A DNA stretch of 64,000 nucleotides from Microbacterium sorbitolivorans. GTDB lineage: Bacteria > Actinomycetota > Actinomycetes > Actinomycetales > Microbacteriaceae. Within the stretch, counting starts at the first letter, position 1. Every line of letters starts with the position of its first letter. The stretch is taken from assembly GCF_003327285.1 (NCBI RefSeq), contig NZ_KZ848473.1, positions 620,001-684,000 of the forward strand, given 5' to 3'. The notes under the pieces were generated by a model. That model did no database searches, was not told the origin of the DNA, and worked only from the letters and a program-made list of their open reading frames with translations. The translations under genes and the position numbers were made by a program. Positions 51,785 through 61,924 of this stretch are shown piece by piece.

Positions 51785-52946
51785 TGGTATCGAGCTCCGC
51801 TTCGTGCAACTCGGCCGATTCCTGCGCATTCATAGTGCGCGACGCGAGCCATCCCTCGGGGAGGACGGCGCGGCGGGCGCGGCCCGAGCGGCCACGCGGA
51901 CCCTCGACGCCCTCGCCCGGGTACGGGGCTGTGAGGTCAAGCTCGGAGACGAGCGCGTCGATGTCGGCGAGCGTGTTCACCTGCGTGAAGCGTCCGCGCA
52001 TCTCCCCACCCACGGGGTAGCCCTTGAAGTACCAGCCGGCGTGCTTGCGGATGTCGCGGCAGCCGCGCAGCTCGTCCTCGTAGAAGTCGACGAGCAGCTC
52101 GGCGTGGCGGCGGAACGCCTGGGCCACGAACTCGAGCGTCGCATCGACCACGGGGGCCTCGCCGCCGAACGCGCGGGCGAGCTCGCCGAAGAGCCACGGG
52201 CGGCCGAGGCAACCGCGGCCCACGACGACGCCGTCGCAGCCGGTCTCGTCGACCATGCGGATCGCGTCCTCCGCGCTCCAGATGTCGCCGTTGCCGAGCA
52301 CCGGGATGCTCGTGATGTGCTCCTTCAGGCGCGCGATCGACGACCAGTCGGCCTCGCCCGAGTACGACTGCTCGAGGGTGCGCGCGTGCAGCGACACCGC
52401 CGCCGCGCCGACCGACTCGGCGGTCTTCGCCGCCTCGAGGTAGGTGAGGTGATCGTCGTCGATGCCCTTGCGGATCTTCACCGTCACGGGCACGTCGCCC
52501 GCGCCGTCGACGGCGGCCTTCACGATGTCGCGGAAGAGGTCGCTCTTCCACGGCAACGCGGATCCGCCGCCCTTCCGGGTGACCTTCGGCACGGGGCAGC
52601 CGAAGTTGAGGTCGATGTGATCGGCGTGATCCTCCGCCGCGATGATGCGGGCGGCCTCGCCCGTGTACTTCGGGTCGACGCCGTACAGCTGGATAGAGCG
52701 CGGGGTCTCCGACTCGTGGTGGCGGATGAGCCGCATCGTCACGTCGTTGCGCTCGACGAGCGCGCGCGTCGTGATCATCTCGGTCACGTAGAGGCCGATG
52801 CCGTACTCGCGGCACAGTCGACGGAACGCCATGTTCGTGACTCCGGCCATGGGAGCGAGCACGACGGGGACATCGACCGTGAGCGGTCCGATCTTGAGCG
52901 GCGGCATCTTGCGCACGTCGGGGGCGGTATCGAGAACGGCTGTCAC
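51774..52946 (-). CDS. dus: tRNA-dihydrouridine synthase (DusB-like)
   Basis: 390 residues. FMN-binding TIM barrel with LAPMAGVTNMAFR, LNFGCPVPKVTRKGGGSAL (active-site Cys), VTVKIRKGID, VSLHARTLEQSYSG and VLGNGDIW...GVVVGRGCLGRPWLF. It reduces specific uridines in the tRNA D-loop. It is the first gene of the dus-dgt-dnaG-ABC operon. The C-terminal tail (about 40 residues) is unusual and overlaps dgt. Confidence 0.94.
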   Translation of the reverse strand: MTAVLDTAPDVRKMPPLKIGPLTVDVPVVLAPMAGVTNMAFRRLCREYGIGLYVTEMITTRALVERNDVTMRLIRHHESETPRSIQLYGVDPKYTGEAARIIAAEDHADHIDLNFGCPVPKVTRKGGGSALPWKSDLFRDIVKAAVDGAGDVPVTVKIRKGIDDDHLTYLEAAKTAESVGAAAVSLHARTLEQSYSGEADWSSIARLKEHITSIPVLGNGDIWSAEDAIRMVDETGCDGVVVGRGCLGRPWLFGELARAFGGEAPVVDATLEFVAQAFRRHAELLVDFYEDELRGCRDIRKHAGWYFKGYPVGGEMRGRFTQVNTLADIDALVSELDLTAPYPGEGVEGPRGRSGRARRAVLPEGWLASRTMNAQESAELHEAELDTSGG

Positions 52947-53003
52947 CCGTCCATTCTCTCACCGATCGGCCGCACGATAGCTGACGGGCGTAACCTGTGG
53001 ATT

Positions 53004-53501
53004 ATGAGCACCGAAACCGACATCCGCGCCATCGAGTTCTCCGACGCCGCGGGCGAAACCAAGACCCTCGCCGACTACGGCACGGGCGTCACGATCGTCG
53101 TCAACGTCGCCAGCAAGTGCGGCCTCACGCCCCAGTACGAGCAGCTCGAAGAGCTTCAGCGCACCTACGGTGACCGCGGCCTCAACATCGTCGGCTTCCC
53201 GTGCAACCAGTTCATGGGCCAGGAGCCCGGATCCATGGACGAGATCCTCGAGTACTGCTCGACGACCTGGGGCGTCAGCTTCCCCGTCGTCGACAAGGTG
53301 AAGGTCAACGGATCCGGCGCCGCCCCGCTCTACAAGGCGCTCAAGAAGAACACGGACCACGCGGGCCTCGGCGGCCCCGTCGCCTGGAACTTCGAGAAGT
53401 TCGTCATCCTGCCCTCGGGCGAGGTCGAGCGCTTCCGCCCGCAGACGAAGCCCGACGACGAGGCCATCGTCTCGCTCATCGAGGCGAACCTGCCCGCGTA
53501 A
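53004..53501 (+). CDS. Glutathione peroxidase-type thiol peroxidase
   Basis: 165 residues. Peroxidase residues: Cys in [13 protein letters not shown], resolving-type Cys in [13 protein letters not shown], and WNFEKFVI. Cysteine replaces selenocysteine, and actinobacterial members usually take electrons from thioredoxin. ATG 53004 has no clear ribosome-binding site, so it may be leaderless. It is divergent from dus and followed by a strong terminator. Confidence 0.9.
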   Translation: MSTETDIRAIEFSDAAGETKTLADYGTGVTIVVNVASKCGLTPQYEQLEELQRTYGDRGLNIVGFPCNQFMGQEPGSMDEILEYCSTTWGVSFPVVDKVKVNGSGAAPLYKALKKNTDHAGLGGPVAWNFEKFVILPSGEVERFRPQTKPDDEAIVSLIEANLPA

Positions 53502-53513
53502 CGCGTATTGCTT

Positions 53514-53550
53514 CGAGAGGCTCGGCGAACACGTTTCGCCGAGCCTCTCG
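53514..53550 (+). terminator. Terminator after the peroxidase gene
   Basis: CGAGAGGCTCGGCGAA (53514-53529) and TTCGCCGAGCCTCTCG (53535-53550) form a perfect 16-bp stem with a five-base loop, 13 bp after the stop and just before uppS. Confidence 0.8.
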
Positions 53551-53565
53551 CGCGATAATGGCGAG

Positions 53566-54366
53566 ATGGCCAAGCCGTACACGCACCCCGACGCCGTCCC
53601 GTTCAAGCCCCTGAACTGGACGGGACTCGAGCCGCCGCGCTTCGCGGGTCCGGTCCCCAACCACGTCGCGGTCGTCATGGACGGCAACGGTCGATGGGCC
53701 AACCAGCAGGGCCTGCCGCGCACCGACGGGCACCGCGTCGGCGTCGACGCGATGCTCGACGTCATCGCCGGCGCCGTGCAGGCGGGCGTCAAGCACCTCT
53801 CCGTCTACGCCTTCTCGACCGAAAACTGGAAGCGCTCCCCCGCGGAGGTGCGCTTCCTCATGGGCTTCAACCGCGAGGTCCTCCACAAGCACCGCGACCA
53901 GCTCAACGAGTGGGGCGTGCGCGTGCGGTGGGCCGGGCGCCGGCCGAAGCTCTGGGGATCCGTCATCAAGGATCTCGAGGTCGCCGAGGAGCTGACCAAG
54001 GACAACACGACGATGACCCTCGCGATGTGCATCAACTACGGCGGCCGCTGGGAGGTCGTCGACGCGATGCGCGAGATGGCCGAGGAGGTCAAGGCCGGGC
54101 GTCTCAAGCCCTCCGCCATCAACGAGAAGACGATCGGCAAGCACCTCTACCTGCCGAACATGCCCGACGTCGACCTGTTCATCCGCTCGGGCGGCGAGCA
54201 GCGCACGAGTAACTTCATGCTCTGGGAGTCGGCCTATGCCGAGATGATCTTCGACGATGCCCTGTGGCCCGACTTCACCCGCGAAAACCTGTGGCGCGCG
54301 ATCCAGAGCTACCACTCCCGCGACCGCCGCTACGGCGGCGCGGTCGACAAGGCCCCGCAGCCGTAG
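53566..54366 (+). CDS. uppS: Isoprenyl (undecaprenyl-type) diphosphate synthase
   Basis: 266 residues. Z-type prenyltransferase motifs: [15 protein letters not shown] with catalytic Asp, [16 protein letters not shown], and [24 protein letters not shown] with the C-terminal DALWPDF. It makes the polyprenyl carrier for cell-wall synthesis. The 25 N-terminal residues before the core are typical for actinobacterial enzymes. It lies upstream of the repeat array and converges on recO. Confidence 0.93.
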   Translation: MAKPYTHPDAVPFKPLNWTGLEPPRFAGPVPNHVAVVMDGNGRWANQQGLPRTDGHRVGVDAMLDVIAGAVQAGVKHLSVYAFSTENWKRSPAEVRFLMGFNREVLHKHRDQLNEWGVRVRWAGRRPKLWGSVIKDLEVAEELTKDNTTMTLAMCINYGGRWEVVDAMREMAEEVKAGRLKPSAINEKTIGKHLYLPNMPDVDLFIRSGGEQRTSNFMLWESAYAEMIFDDALWPDFTRENLWRAIQSYHSRDRRYGGAVDKAPQP

Positions 54367-54373
54367 GCGCGCC

Positions 54374-54913
54374 GAGATTCTGACGATCGGTCGCGATTCT
54401 GACGATTATCGCGAAAACGCCCAATCTCGCGCGATCCTCAGAATCTCAGCACGCGGATCCGGCGCCGCGCGCGGCGTGAGGAGCGGCGCTATTGCGTCTG
54501 CCTACGCGCTGAGGTTCTGACGATCGGTCGAGACTCTGACGATTATCGCGAAAACGCCCAATCTCGCGCGATCCTCAGAATCTCAGCACGCCGGATCCGC
54601 AATTGCGCGGGCAATGGACGCACCGGACGCGCTTCCATAAGCATCGCGCTGCGTGGCTTCCCCGCGTCGAGACTCTGACGATCAGTCGAGATTCTGACGA
54701 TTATTGCGAGAACGCCCAATCTCGCGCGATCCTCAGAAGCTCAGCACGCGGATCCGGACCCCTGCGCCCCCGAGGCCAACGGATCACGCATGCCCTGCCC
54801 GTCCCGGAGGACTCTTGATCTCTGGGCGCGGCGCACGCTGAGGTTCTGACGATCGGTCGCGATTCTGACGATTATCGCGAAAACGCCCAATCTCGCGCGA
54901 TCCTCAGAATCTC
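54374..54913. repeat. Four-copy array of a 74-bp intergenic palindromic repeat
   Basis: Copies at 54374-54447, 54511-54584, 54669-54742 and 54840-54913, all in the same orientation, separated by 63, 84 and 97 bp of unrelated sequence. Each begins GAGATTCTGA or GAGGTTCTGA or GAGACTCTGA and ends TCAGAATCTC (TCAGAAGCTC in copy 3), forming an imperfect outer stem; the interior holds a second TTCTGACGATTATCGCG unit and GCCCAATCTCGCGCGATCC. Each is followed by AGC(A/G)C(G/C)C(C)GGATCC. They fill the gap between convergent uppS and recO. No gene is seen here. This looks like a REP/BIME-type family. Confidence 0.9.
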
Positions 54914-54950
54914 AGCGCCCGGATCCGGCGCCGCGCGCGCGGCCCGGCCA

Positions 54951-55670
54951 CTACCGCGTGCGCAGCGAGCGCACCGCGCGCTCGAGGTGGTGCTGCGCGA
55001 AGGCGGCGATGAGGCCGCTCGCGCGGTCGAGGGCCTGCGGATCCGCCTGGTCGATGAGCGCCCACTCGCCCGAGAGCAGGGCGCCGACGAGGGAAACAGA
55101 GAGCGGATCCGCGCGCGGCACGCCCGCGGGCGCGCAGCGATCGCAGACGACGCCGCCGAGCTGCGGTGAGAAGCGCGCGTGCGCGCCCGGCTCGCCGCAC
55201 TGCGCGCACGCCTCGGTCTGGACGGGCCAGCCCGCGAGGCCCAGCGCGCGCAGGAGGTACGAGTCGCGCGTGGCCTGGGGCGAGTGCTCCGTGCGCGAGA
55301 GCGAGCGGAGTGCGCCGACGAGCAGGAAGAACTGCTTCTCCTGCGGATCGTCCTCCCCCACCAGGCGCAGCGCCGCCTCGGCCATCGCGTTGGCCGCGAG
55401 GTAGCTGTCGTAGTCGGCCGCGATCGCCGCGCCATAGGCACCCACCTGATCGACCTGCTGCACAATATCGAGGCTGCGTCCCACGTAGAGCTGCGCGTCG
55501 ACCACCATGAACGGCTCGAGGCGCGCGCCGAACTTGCTCGAGGTGCGGCGCACGCCCTTCGCGACGGCGCGCACCTGGCCGTGCTGGCGCGTGAGAAGGG
55601 TGAGGATCCGGTCGGCCTCGCCGAGCTTCTGCGTGCGCAACACGACCGCGTCGTCTCGATAGGTGGGCAT
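54951..55670 (-). CDS. recO: DNA repair protein RecO
   Basis: 239 residues. N-terminal OB fold ([28 protein letters not shown], broken here by position) followed by helical domain and the zinc site CAQCGEPG...VCDRCAP. It mediates RecA loading onto SSB-coated DNA in the RecFOR pathway. The repeat array lies right after its stop. Confidence 0.93.
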   Translation of the reverse strand: MPTYRDDAVVLRTQKLGEADRILTLLTRQHGQVRAVAKGVRRTSSKFGARLEPFMVVDAQLYVGRSLDIVQQVDQVGAYGAAIAADYDSYLAANAMAEAALRLVGEDDPQEKQFFLLVGALRSLSRTEHSPQATRDSYLLRALGLAGWPVQTEACAQCGEPGAHARFSPQLGGVVCDRCAPAGVPRADPLSVSLVGALLSGEWALIDQADPQALDRASGLIAAFAQHHLERAVRSLRTR

Positions 55671-55699
55671 CCCTCAATTATCTCCCGCCCGGCACGAGA

Positions 55700-55757
55700 A
55701 GGGTCGCCAAGAAATGTCGGTGCGGCGGCGCCGCACCCGGCATTTCTTGGCGACCCT
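55700..55757. repeat. Long inverted repeat between leuA and recO
   Basis: AGGGTCGCCAAGAAATG (55700-55716) and CATTTCTTGGCGACCCT (55741-55757) are exact reverse complements; the 24-base interior can extend the stem further (GGTGCGG...CCGCACC). It lies 30 bp upstream of the recO start and about 75 bp after the leuA stop, both on the minus strand, so it probably terminates leuA. Confidence 0.75.
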
Positions 55758-55759
55758 CA

Positions 55760-55827
55760 GTGGTTATGACGACGCCGTGGCTATGACGACGCAGTGGCTA
55801 TGACGACGCAGTGGCTATGACACGACG
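55760..55827. repeat. 17-bp tandem repeat after leuA
   Basis: GTGGTTATGACGACGCC (55760-55776), GTGGCTATGACGACGCA (55777-55793), the same again (55794-55810), then a decayed fourth copy beginning GTGGCTATGAC (55811-55827). It lies just outside the leuA stop, in no gene. Confidence 0.85.
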
Positions 55828-55831
55828 ATGG

Positions 55832-57637
<1,806 letters not shown>

Positions 57638-57657
<20 letters not shown>

Positions 57658-57688
57658 AGATAAGAAGGAGGAACCTACCCTGTCGCAC
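57638..57688 (-). CDS. leuL: leuA leader peptide
   Basis: GTG 57688 to TAA 57640-57638, 16 residues: MRQGRFLLLICRDETS. Three leucine codons (CTC CTT CTT) and an isoleucine codon are consecutive just before the long stem. Leu-rich leader peptides upstream of leuA are known attenuation elements in actinobacteria. Too short for normal gene finders. Confidence 0.65.
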
Positions 57689-57755
57689 AATGTCAGCGTA
57701 ACACGCGATCTGCCCGCCCCACGGGCCGGACGGGCAGAAACGTTGAGCAGAATGC

Positions 57756-58655
57756 TCAGAAACCGAGACGACCGAGGTGCTTCGGATCCCGCTGCCATTC
57801 CTTCGCGACGCGCACGTGCAGCGACAGGAAGACCTTCGTGCCCACGAGCGGCTCGATCTCGGCGCGGGCTCGAGCGCCCACGTCCTTCAGGCGGGATCCC
57901 TTGCGACCGATGATGATCGCCTTCTGGCTGTCGCGCTCGACCACCACGTTGGCCCACACATCGGTGAGGTCGTCGCGGCCCTCGCGCGGCGCGATGTCTT
58001 CGATCTGCACCGCGATCGAGTGCGGGAGCTCGTCGCGCACATCGCTCAGCGCGGCCTCGCGGATGATCTCGGCGATGCGATCCTCGAGCGACTCGTCGGT
58101 CGTGATGTCGTCCGGGTACAGCGCGGGCCCCTCGGGCATCAGCGCGAGCACCTCGTCCGACAGCACCTCGAGCTGGTCGCCCGTCTCGCTCGACAGCGGG
58201 ATCACCGCGGCCCAGTCGTCGCGGAGCGAGTCGACCTCCATGAGGCGCTCCATGATCTCGTCGCGGTCGGACGTGTCGGTCTTCGTGACGATCGCGATCT
58301 TCTTCGCACGCGGGTAGCCGTCGAGCGACGCCGCGATGCGGCGGTCGCCAGGGCCGACCTTTTCGTTGGCGGGCGCGCAGAACGCAATGACGTCGACGTC
58401 GCCCAGGACGGTCTCGACGAGATCGTTCAGGCGCTGGCCCAGGAGGGTGCGTGGGCGGTGCACGCCCGGCGTGTCGACGACGACCAGCTGGCCGCCGGGG
58501 CGGTTCAGGATCCCCCGAATCGCGCGGCGCGTCGTCTGCGGCTTCTCGCTCGTGATGGCGATCTTCTCGCCGACGAGGGCGTTCATCAGCGTCGACTTGC
58601 CGACGTTGGGACGGCCGACGAACGTGACGAAGCCGCTGCGCTGGATATCAGTCAT
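57756..58655 (-). CDS. era: GTPase Era
   Basis: 299 residues from ATG 58655 (ATG 58664 is also possible). GTPase motifs: GRPNVGKSTLMNALVG (G1), TTRRAIRG (G2), VDTPGVHRP (G3), TKTD (G4), and a C-terminal KH domain with KAIIIGRKGSRLKDVG. It assists maturation of 16S rRNA. It overlaps the HlyC-like gene by 8 bp and is the last gene of the hit-phoH-ybeY-hlyC-era operon. Confidence 0.95.
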   Translation of the reverse strand: MTDIQRSGFVTFVGRPNVGKSTLMNALVGEKIAITSEKPQTTRRAIRGILNRPGGQLVVVDTPGVHRPRTLLGQRLNDLVETVLGDVDVIAFCAPANEKVGPGDRRIAASLDGYPRAKKIAIVTKTDTSDRDEIMERLMEVDSLRDDWAAVIPLSSETGDQLEVLSDEVLALMPEGPALYPDDITTDESLEDRIAEIIREAALSDVRDELPHSIAVQIEDIAPREGRDDLTDVWANVVVERDSQKAIIIGRKGSRLKDVGARARAEIEPLVGTKVFLSLHVRVAKEWQRDPKHLGRLGF

Positions 58656-60018
58656 GGGATCCATTCTTGCCGCGCTTGCTGGGTTTCCCCTCGGGTGTGC
58701 TGGCATTCTGCACCGCGATGTCGCCCGTGCGCGGGTGTCGCCCGAATACCTCGTCGACCTGGCGGAGCGCCTCGGAGCGCTCGACGAACACCGTCGCGAT
58801 GCCGCGCCCGCGCCCGCGGGACGTGCCGCCCGTGAGGATCAGACCCTCGGTCTCGACCATCTCGCCCGGCTGGGGCATGTGGCCGAGGTGCTTCGACATG
58901 AGGCCGCCGATCGAGTCGACGTCTTCGTCGTCGATCTCGATGCCGAAGAGCTCACCGACCTCGTCGGCGCCGAGGCCCGCGCTCACGCGGTAGCTACCGG
59001 CGTCGAGCTCGACGATCTCGTTGCTGCGCGAGTCGTACTCGTCGTCGATCTCGCCGACGAGCTCTTCGAGCAGGTCTTCGAGCGTGACGATGCCGGCGAT
59101 TCCGCCGTACTCGTCGACGGCGAGGCAGACGTGCACCTGATCGCGCTTCATCTGCTGCAGCAGGCTCTCGGCGCGCATCTGCTCGGGCACGAACATCGCG
59201 GGGCGCACGTAGGCGGCGACGTGCGAGGTGCGCCATCCGGGTGTCTCGCGGAACGCGTGCTGCACGAGATCCTTGAGGTAGAGCACGCCGATGACGTCGT
59301 CGACGTCGCCGTTGATAACGGGCAGGCGCGAGAAACCGCTCGTGAGGAAGATGTCGACGGCCTCGGCCGCCGGCACATCGGCCTCGACCGACACCATCTC
59401 GGTGCGCGGCACCATGACGGTGCGCACGATCTGGTCGGTGAAGTCGAACACCGAGTGGATCAGATCGCGGTCGTCGTCTTCGATCAGGTCGTGGCTCGCG
59501 GCCTCGTCGACGATCGAGAGCAGCTGCTCCTCCGACTCGAATCCGCGGCGCCGGCCGCCAGGGATCACACGGGAGAGCACGGCGGAGAGCGGCTGTGCCA
59601 CGACCCCGAAGGTGACCTTCGCGGCGCGAATGCTGCCGGCGCCGAAGCTGAGGATCTGTTCGGCGTAGCGGCGACCGAGGATCGCCGGCACCGTCTGCAC
59701 GACGACGAAGATGACGATCGTCGACACCACGACGGTGATGAGCACACCCCACCAGAGCCCGCCGACGAGTTCCTGGAACGCGGCGGCCGCGAGCACGATG
59801 GATCCGACCTCCGCGAGAACGCGGGTGAAGACGAGGGCCGCCTCGTGCGAATCCCGATCGTGCGCGATGCGCGCCAGCGCGCGCGGGCTATGCCCCTCCG
59901 ACGCGAGGTCGACGAGATCCGCGGAGCTCGTCACCGCGAGGGCGGCGTCGAGCGCGAACATGAAAGCGGCGAGGAGGACGAGGACGACGACCCCGCCGAG
60001 TAAGAGCGCCTCCGTCAT
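58648..60018 (-). CDS. CNNM/CorC (HlyC-like) transporter-associated protein
   Basis: 456 residues. Three or four N-terminal membrane helices (DUF21/CNNM), two CBS domains (VMVPRTEMVSV...FSRLPVINGDVDDVIGVLYLKDL and VCLAVDEYGGIAGIVTLEDLLEE) and a CorC_HlyC C-terminal domain. The family takes part in Mg2+ or other cation efflux. The place between ybeY and era is conserved in many bacteria. The older hemolysin name is misleading. Confidence 0.9.
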   Translation of the reverse strand: MTEALLLGGVVVLVLLAAFMFALDAALAVTSSADLVDLASEGHSPRALARIAHDRDSHEAALVFTRVLAEVGSIVLAAAAFQELVGGLWWGVLITVVVSTIVIFVVVQTVPAILGRRYAEQILSFGAGSIRAAKVTFGVVAQPLSAVLSRVIPGGRRRGFESEEQLLSIVDEAASHDLIEDDDRDLIHSVFDFTDQIVRTVMVPRTEMVSVEADVPAAEAVDIFLTSGFSRLPVINGDVDDVIGVLYLKDLVQHAFRETPGWRTSHVAAYVRPAMFVPEQMRAESLLQQMKRDQVHVCLAVDEYGGIAGIVTLEDLLEELVGEIDDEYDSRSNEIVELDAGSYRVSAGLGADEVGELFGIEIDDEDVDSIGGLMSKHLGHMPQPGEMVETEGLILTGGTSRGRGRGIATVFVERSEALRQVDEVFGRHPRTGDIAVQNASTPEGKPSKRGKNGSHD

Positions 60019-60482
60019 GAGCGTCGTCGCCTACGTTCCTCGGCCGCGAAGGCGACGAGCAGCTCGCGCTGCAGCCCGAACATGCGGCGCTCCTCGTCGG
60101 GAAGCGCGTGGTCGTAGCCGAGTACGTGGAGCATCCCGTGGGTCGTGAGGAGGCAGATCTCGTCCATGAGCGAGTGGCCGGCCGTCTCGGCCTGCTGCTC
60201 GGCGACCTGCGGGCACACGACGATGTCGCCGAGCAGCCCGGGAGGCGTCGGCTTGTCGGAGGTGCCGGGGCGAAGCTCGTCCATGGGGAAGCTCAGCACG
60301 TCGGTGGGGCCGGGCTCGTCCATCCACTCGATGTGCAGCTGCTCCATAGCGGGCTCGTCGACCATGAGAATCGCGAGATCCGCATCACCCGACACGAAGA
60401 GCGCGCCGAGGTGGTGCTCGGCCAGCCGCAGCACCAGGTCGAGGTCGACCTCGACGCCGGACTCGTTGTTGATGTCGATCAT
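60015..60482 (-). CDS. ybeY: Endoribonuclease YbeY
   Basis: 155 residues with the zinc motif THGMLHVLGYDH near residues 114-125 and the TDVLSFPMDE segment. YbeY takes part in 16S rRNA 3' maturation and ribosome quality control. It overlaps phoH and the CNNM gene by 4 bp each. Confidence 0.95.
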   Translation of the reverse strand: MIDINNESGVEVDLDLVLRLAEHHLGALFVSGDADLAILMVDEPAMEQLHIEWMDEPGPTDVLSFPMDELRPGTSDKPTPPGLLGDIVVCPQVAEQQAETAGHSLMDEICLLTTHGMLHVLGYDHALPDEERRMFGLQRELLVAFAAEERRRRRS

Positions 60483-61534
60483 GCGCGTCCCCGCTTTCGG
60501 TTGGGCTCGCGGGAGGTCATCCCGCGACGTCGCTCGGCCCGGTTGGCAAATTCTCGCGCCTCTTCCGCCTCCGCGCGGCGCGCGGTGCGCTGCTCGTCGA
60601 AGGCGCTGTAGGCGTCGACGATGCGGCCCACGAGGTTGTGGCGCACGACGTCGTCGCTCGTCAGGTAGGCGAAGTGGATATCGTCGACGTCGTTCAGGAT
60701 CCGGTTGACGACCCGCAGGCCGCTCGTGCCGCCCGGCAGGTCGACCTGCGTGATGTCACCCGTGACGATCATGCGCGTGCCGAAGCCGAGGCGCGTGAGG
60801 AACATCTTCATCTGCTCGGGCGTCGTGTTCTGCGCCTCGTCGAGGATGACGAACGAGTCGTTGAGCGTGCGCCCGCGCATGTACGCGAGGGGCGCGACCT
60901 CGATGGTGCCGCTCGCCATGAGCTTCGGCACGACCTCGGGATCCATCATCTCGTTGAGCGCGTCGTAGAGCGGCCGCAGGTACGGGTCGATCTTGTCGGT
61001 GAGGCTGCCAGGCAGGAAGCCCAGCCGTTCCCCCGCCTCGACGGCGGGACGCGTGAGGATGATGCGGCTCACCTCGCGGCGCTGCAGCGCCTGCACGGCC
61101 TTCGCCATCGCGAGATACGTCTTACCGGTACCGGCCGGGCCGATGCCAAACACGATCGTGTTCTCGTCGATCGACTCGACGTACTCGCGCTGGCCCTCGG
61201 TCTTCGGCCGGATCACCTTGCCGCGCGTCGTCAAGATCGCCTCGGCGGGTGCGGATCCGTTGCGCAGCGCGCGGCTCGACACCTCGACGTCCTCGGGTGC
61301 GGCAGGGATCCCGTCACGCGTGAGCGCAACGAGCTCGTCGACGAGGGCGCGCGCGGAGGCGACCTTCTCGTCGTCACCCGTCAGCGTGATCTCGTTACCG
61401 CGGACGTGAACGTCGACGTCGGGGTGTTCTTGTTCGATCATGCGCAGGAGCTTGTCCTGTGGGCCGAGCAGGTGCACCATTGCGACGCTGTCGACGGTGA
61501 TGTGGGTGGTGGTCGGTTCGGCTTCGTCAGCCAA
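60479..61534 (-). CDS. phoH: PhoH family ATPase
   Basis: 351 residues from TTG 61534, chosen because AGAGGG lies seven bases upstream and it overlaps the HIT stop by 8 bp. Walker [17 protein letters not shown], Walker [10 protein letters not shown], and GDITQVDLP. An N-terminal KH-like region ([20 protein letters not shown]) comes first. PhoH proteins are RNA-linked ATPases and their coupling to YbeY is conserved. Confidence 0.9.
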   Translation of the reverse strand: MADEAEPTTTHITVDSVAMVHLLGPQDKLLRMIEQEHPDVDVHVRGNEITLTGDDEKVASARALVDELVALTRDGIPAAPEDVEVSSRALRNGSAPAEAILTTRGKVIRPKTEGQREYVESIDENTIVFGIGPAGTGKTYLAMAKAVQALQRREVSRIILTRPAVEAGERLGFLPGSLTDKIDPYLRPLYDALNEMMDPEVVPKLMASGTIEVAPLAYMRGRTLNDSFVILDEAQNTTPEQMKMFLTRLGFGTRMIVTGDITQVDLPGGTSGLRVVNRILNDVDDIHFAYLTSDDVVRHNLVGRIVDAYSAFDEQRTARRAEAEEAREFANRAERRRGMTSREPNRKRGRA

Positions 61535-61874
61535 CGAGAGCCCTCTCTTCAAGGTCGCCTGCGAGAACGTGCGCGTGCACATGGAACACGGTCTGCCCCG
61601 CGCCCGCCCCCGTGTTGAAAATAAGTCGGAACTCGCCGTCGGCCTTCCCGGCCGCCACACTCTTCGCGACGTCGATGACCTCGGCGAGGAGCGACGGGTC
61701 GCCCGCCGCGAGCTCGGTGACGTTCTTGTACTGCTCGGTCTTGGGGATCACGAGCACGTGCAGGGGCGCCTGCGGCGCGATGTCGGTGATCGCGAAGACA
61801 CGCTCTGTCTCGGCAACGATGTCACCGGGAATCTCGCCGTTCAGAATACGGGTGAAGACGGTGGGCTCACTCAT
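61527..61874 (-). CDS. HIT family nucleotide-binding protein
   Basis: 115 residues from ATG 61874. HIT motif HVHAHVLAGD and an N-terminal FTRILNGEIPGDIVAETERVF, the HinT-like pattern. Such proteins hydrolyse adenosine phosphoramidates. It is the first gene of the hit-phoH-ybeY-hlyC-era operon. Confidence 0.92.
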   Translation of the reverse strand: MSEPTVFTRILNGEIPGDIVAETERVFAITDIAPQAPLHVLVIPKTEQYKNVTELAAGDPSLLAEVIDVAKSVAAGKADGEFRLIFNTGAGAGQTVFHVHAHVLAGDLEERALVG

Positions 61875-61924
61875 GGGCTCAAGTCTAGTCGCGGGGCGGG
61901 GCCCCGGAGGGGCGAGGATTGCCG

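Noticed and set aside
54374..54913. Possible CRISPR array (four repeats with unique spacers)
   Set aside because: Repeats are 74 bp with imperfect copies and internal palindromes, spacers are 63-97 bp, only four copies exist, and no cas genes are nearby.
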